DNA of 57,829 nucleotides from Tulasnella sp. 424 (taxonomy: Eukaryota; Basidiomycota; Agaricomycetes; Cantharellales; Tulasnellaceae): assembly GCA_019633425.1 (NCBI GenBank), contig WSUB01000221.1, positions 1-57,829 on the forward strand. The letters run 5' to 3'. Below the pieces are notes generated by a model, which worked only from the letters and a program-made list of their open reading frames with translations, made no database searches and was not told the origin of the DNA. How positions within the stretch are numbered: the first letter of the stretch is position 1; every line of letters starts with the position of its first letter. The position numbers and the translations under genes are program-made. This document shows, piece by piece, positions 54,451-57,829 of this stretch.

Positions 54451-54801
54451 TAGGAGTCAGGTGTCAATCAAGGCGCTTAAATCGCCATATGGGCTGTAGA
54501 AAGCGTTCGACCCGAACATCCTGTTCGGTCCTATTCGGAGAGTCTTGTGCGAAAGCGCTAAATTTGAAGCCCATCTCCGACGCTAAGCGTTGCAAGTTGA
54601 AACGATATTTGATTATCAAAACTCGTTCACTGTGTGGACTGATCTACTCACTGCGCTTTAGTGTTTAGTTTGATTGTCAGCTCTCCTTCTGGACTGCATC
54701 ATCGTCCACAATGTGCGGTTCGAGTTTGGTGGTACTCTCCATGTTAGCGACCATGGCGCTTATTACAGAAGGATTTTCAACCCGGTGACACATGATTTAC
54801 T

Positions 54802-55154
54802 CGAATCTCCTATTCGGAGCGCCCGGGCGCAGCTCAAGAACGTCCCAAAGCCGACTCCAAGAGAATGATCATTCTTACCAGGAGTGCCAAGATTATGAAA
54901 TCGGCTCTTCTTGGCTGGTATTCGGAACACCCATCCGGAACTTCGGGTTTGGCGCTTATTGTTTGAACGGTATAAAAGGGCCCACATTTCACAGTCTACA
55001 CCTCCAACAATCTATCGATCCACATCTCTTACTCAAGTTCCTCGCTTTTACTACCTCAGATAGTGATCTTTTACGCTGCCTGATTTGAGGTATGGGATCC
55101 ACAACCAGATGCAACCGCGCGATACAGGGAACTGACACGTCTGGCCTCTGTTAG
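54802..55154 (+). promoter_or_regulatory. B6 promoter: palindromic element, TATA box, 5' UTR intron
   Basis: CGAAT-CTCCT-ATTCG from 54802, then a perfect GCGCCCGGGCGC at 54819-54830, TATAAAAG at 54971-54978, and a UTR intron ending TTAG at the start codon. Confidence 0.6.
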
Positions 55155-55794
55155 ATGAACGTCACCGTCGCGAATAACACGAATTTGTACGAAGTTGTTT
55201 CTTCCATGCTACAAATACACTCCAAGGCTCACAGCCTTGTGTCTTTAGCGGAATCCTTTTGAACGGCACATTCTTCCAGCCTGGGAAATATGTGACGATG
55301 CCCGCTACACCCATCGAGCCAGGGAAATTCACAGCCTATGAATTGGCGAATAACATCATCCGACCCGGAAGTGGCCTTAGTGGGGGGAACGCATGGCTAG
55401 TCGTGCTTGATAACGTACGTTGCATCAGGTTTTATCCTAGCATTTGAAAGGCATGGTTCTGAATACCACGCTTCCCTGCCTTAGCCTGAGGGTGACACAT
55501 GGAGCTTTGCCACAGTGAGTAATGCATTACCTCAAAGCAGATTTGATCTGATATTATTCGCATTAGGGTTGGGTCTATAATGGAACAGTTGCTCCACCAG
55601 GACTAAGGGAAGCCGGGGTTGCCGAGTCGAGCAACCCCCAAGACGGAAACAAGGCTGCGACGCCCGAAGGAAATTCGATCACCTCCACGAAAACCTTCAA
55701 AGATACGGATGGAAAAACCATCAAGTTTACTGCATCCGTCATGTTCGACGAAACCGGGACTGCCCAATTTGCCGTCGGCACCACTCCTGCTTAG
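55155..55794 (+). CDS. B-family small protein, copy 6 (B6)
   Basis: Exons 55155-55186, 55249-55414, 55485-55514 and 55567-55794 (151 residues). It starts MNVTVANNT. Exon 2 is 6 nt longer than in other copies (NNIIRPGSG before LSGGNAW). Exon 3 starts PEGDTWSFAT and the GW at the exon 4 start is intact. It shares YNGTVAPP with B5 and ends GTTPA. Best preserved of the B5/B6 subgroup, with a full promoter. Confidence 0.7.
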
Positions 55795-57340
55795 GCTGCT
55801 TTTCATGAGCCGGAGACAGGGAAGTAATGGCCATGGTTCTTCCTGTTTCTGCCATTTGCGTCTGGTAGTTTAACGTGGCCATCCGTACGATAATACCTTG
55901 AACTTTGAATACGAAATTGTGACAGATACGAGCGTGGCGGCGTTTCCCTGCGACAGCCTGATTGTGCCGATGGCACATGGAAAGCGCGCAAACATACAAT
56001 TGGTTCGGGCAAGGAAACATCACGACACTTGACTAAATTCTTGAGTACTGTACCTGACGGGGTAGCGGCGGAGCACCCCTAGCGGAGGACGCTCATTTCT
56101 CCTTCATTTATGCATGGGCTAGCCATGTAATTTTTGGCGAATATCTAAAGGTAGTTTTTGATGTAGCGTGAGCAGTTTGGGGGGCGGCGGGGGATTCTGA
56201 TTTAAGGGAACTGAGATATGCGTAAAAGGGTGCAGGAGCGGCGGTCGTAGCCACCTTGTCGATTCAATTTTACAAAGTCCAGACAACGGATACAAGCCCA
56301 GCATGCTTAGGACCGTTCGATCTACGGTAAAATACCCTATACTAGATTCTCCGAAGCTCTGAGATCCGGGCGGTGAGCAGCCCGATGACCAGCAACGCGA
56401 AGGTGACGGCAGAGCGCTCACTGCGTTACAACTGGAGGTTGGGACAAACGATCCCCCTCGGAGAAACCGGTCCCTTCCCCTCCGTTACACCGTCATTTTG
56501 ACCTCGCTTGTGCCCTGTCTATATTTCGCTTCCGTCCTCTTTCTTTTCGCTGAGTAAACTTGGGATTAATATTAGTGAAAAGTAGAACTACAACTCTGCA
56601 AAATGTCGTGACTAGGCCTCCGGAGCAAAGCTGAGGGAGAGTGTGAGGGGTTCTTTCCAAATCCGCCGTTCCCCCCTCAATTAAAGTATAGAGCTACTCC
56701 CATGTACAGCTGTGCGTCTAGAGTACACTACAAAGGCATGATGCGATACCTTATTCATCCTTTGTCCAAATGTCAAGAAACGATCCCGATCCGACACCAT
56801 TAGCCTGTGGTCCGACCAGGACCTGCTTTGACTGTATATATATATGCGAGAGGGGAAAAAACAAGCGGCCCGTAGCAAACGGATGAGCATCAATCAGAAA
56901 TGGAGATCAGAATTCGAACGGGATGTTACACACGTATAATGCGTCGAGGGCGGCGAATTGAAAAGGAAAAAGGACAAGAAAACGTAGGGAGGTGGTTGAT
57001 TTAAGCGGGGACGAGGAGGGCGCGTCGGTCCCTTGTTCCAGCTCGTGGGGTGAACCCAATCCACCCCACGATCCGTTCGAACTCCGCTTGAACCTCACCC
57101 GCTGAGTAAGATAAACACTTCGCGTCACGTGACACGCTGCAAAATAAGGCGAAAACGGCCATCGCATGAACTGGAGGAAGCGAAGGGCATCCTGAAAATG
57201 TCGTCATCTGCGGTAGACGGGAAGGCCGTGGAAGAGCTCGTTTTCAACGTGGCCCTCCCCTCGACGCGACCTCGTTGATCTAATGGCGGACATGTCACTT
57301 ACCGACAAGAATTGCCAGCTTGGAAAGGTCATTCTGTCGA
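55795..57340. other. B6 3' flank, 3' block and spacer
   Basis: Positions 55795-56040 are the B 3' flank. Positions 56050-56600 are the block shared with B5, containing the second membrane-helix reading at 56,140-56,560 (minus). Positions 56,690-57,290 are the B-unit spacer with a TATATATATG tract near 56,835. No complete gene seen. Confidence 0.45.
56140..56560 (-). other. Possible membrane-protein exon, copy 2
   Basis: Minus-strand reading RSAVTFALLVIGLLTARISEL, homologous to copy 1 at 52,430-52,830. The surrounding 500 bp are also shared, including the GGACGCTCATTTCTCCTT step on the + strand. Confidence 0.3.
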
Positions 57341-57829
57341 GCAACAGTCCCGCAGGATTCCATTCGATACAGATAGACTGGACTAATCCTGGGTTGCCTG
57401 TCCGTTCCTTACGTGTCGACTCGGTCGCTTTAGATTCTGAATTCGAACGCCTGGCACGATACCCAGAGATTGGGGACCTCAAACGCGCTAATAGTTGGAA
57501 TCGCTTCGGTTTAAGGCTCCCTCTTGATTATTAACCTACCATTATTTTGACTTTGGAGATAGATCGCATCAAGGGATCACTACCTCCCGGTCAAGGCGAA
57601 CCTACTGGCAAGGGAACGAACACTGATCGTGGATGTGAGATTATGAAAATAGATTGCAGCCCAACCCCTCGGCAACCGACTTGGCATCCACGCTATCGAC
57701 AGCATTCCAACCAAACTCTACACATGTGGACCTGGAATTATGGGCCACATGAATGAATGCGGTCAATTTGTCTTCGTTATGGGCGTTCTTGAAGGCCATT
57801 CGGATGGAACATTCGTGTCGCGACTCGTG
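57340..57829 (+). other. C module, copy 5 (cut by the right window edge)
   Basis: It reads SLRVDSVALDSEFERLARYPEIGDL and IDRIKGSLPPGQGEPTGKG, and the last part is open to the edge with GHSDGTFVSRLV. Very similar to copy 4. The 3' end and any following B gene lie outside the window. Confidence 0.38.

Larger units (their letters stand above)
52070..54801. other. B5-B6 region: 3' block, spacer, C module 4, SDR fragment
   Basis: Positions 52070-52330 are the B 3' flank. Positions 52338-52860 are a block shared only with the B6 3' side (listed separately). Positions 52960-53640 are the B-unit spacer, again with CTTGTCTCTTGTTCCAGCTCG. Positions 53640-54240 are C module 4, 54280-54450 an SDR fragment, and 54460-54801 the distal B6 promoter. 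Confidence 0.45.

Noticed and set aside
1..57829. CRISPR arrays, operons or prokaryotic signals
   Set aside because: The DNA is clearly eukaryotic with spliced genes, and the tandem repeats are gene-sized units, not short regular spacers.

Overview
The window looks like nuclear DNA of a filamentous basidiomycete, probably an Agaricomycete. Genes are split by many short introns (about 53-80 nt, mostly GT..AG), there are single-copy eukaryotic housekeeping genes, and a protein kinase-TPR fusion occurs of a kind I associate with Cantharellales such as Rhizoctonia or Tulasnella. The lineage is an inference; no rRNA or other phylogenetic marker is present.

Region 1 (about 1-16.9 kb) is a tandem array of seven five-exon thioredoxin genes on the + strand (Trx1-Trx7). 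Trx1-Trx2 and Trx3-Trx4 form a duplicated two-gene block of about 4.3 kb. Trx5, Trx6 and Trx7 are each followed by a convergent prefoldin subunit 1 (PFD1) copy; only the last PFD1 is intact, the other two are broken. Active sites differ between copies: CGPC in Trx1, 2, 4, 5 and 6, CGPR in Trx3 (resolving cysteine lost) and CGSC in Trx7. Two promoter types alternate, and insertions sit upstream of Trx4 and Trx7.

Region 2 (about 17.4-37.4 kb) is a gene-dense core without obvious repeats: a Sec2-like Rab exchange factor (+), the trafficking protein DOP1 (-), a membrane-anchored aldehyde dehydrogenase of the Msc7 type (-, with an 11-nt micro-exon), the ribosome-biogenesis protein URB2 (+), and a kinase-TPR protein (+). 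MSC7 and URB2 are divergent over a 259-bp spacer; SEC2 and DOP1 converge.

Region 3 (about 37.9 kb to the end) is a second array. Six four-exon genes (B1-B6) encode small proteins of 145-151 residues without signal peptides; I do not recognise the family firmly. Each has a TATA box and a 5' UTR intron, and five of the six also have an upstream palindromic element. One unit (B3) is inverted and nearly identical to its neighbour B4. An intact two-exon NAD(P)-binding (atypical SDR) gene lies inside the array, and fragments of its 5' end occur upstream of several B genes, so the founding unit was probably a divergent SDR-B pair. A further coding-like module (C) recurs five times, the last copy cut by the window edge. 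A short sequence at the left edge is also found near 50.65 kb, linking the two arrays.

Overall, a conserved core is flanked by two families expanding by local duplication, inversion, insertion and pseudogenisation. Exon coordinates were worked out by hand from splice motifs and phase; they are firm for the thioredoxins, PFD1, MSC7, the kinase-TPR gene, the SDR gene and B1-B6, and approximate for DOP1 and URB2.
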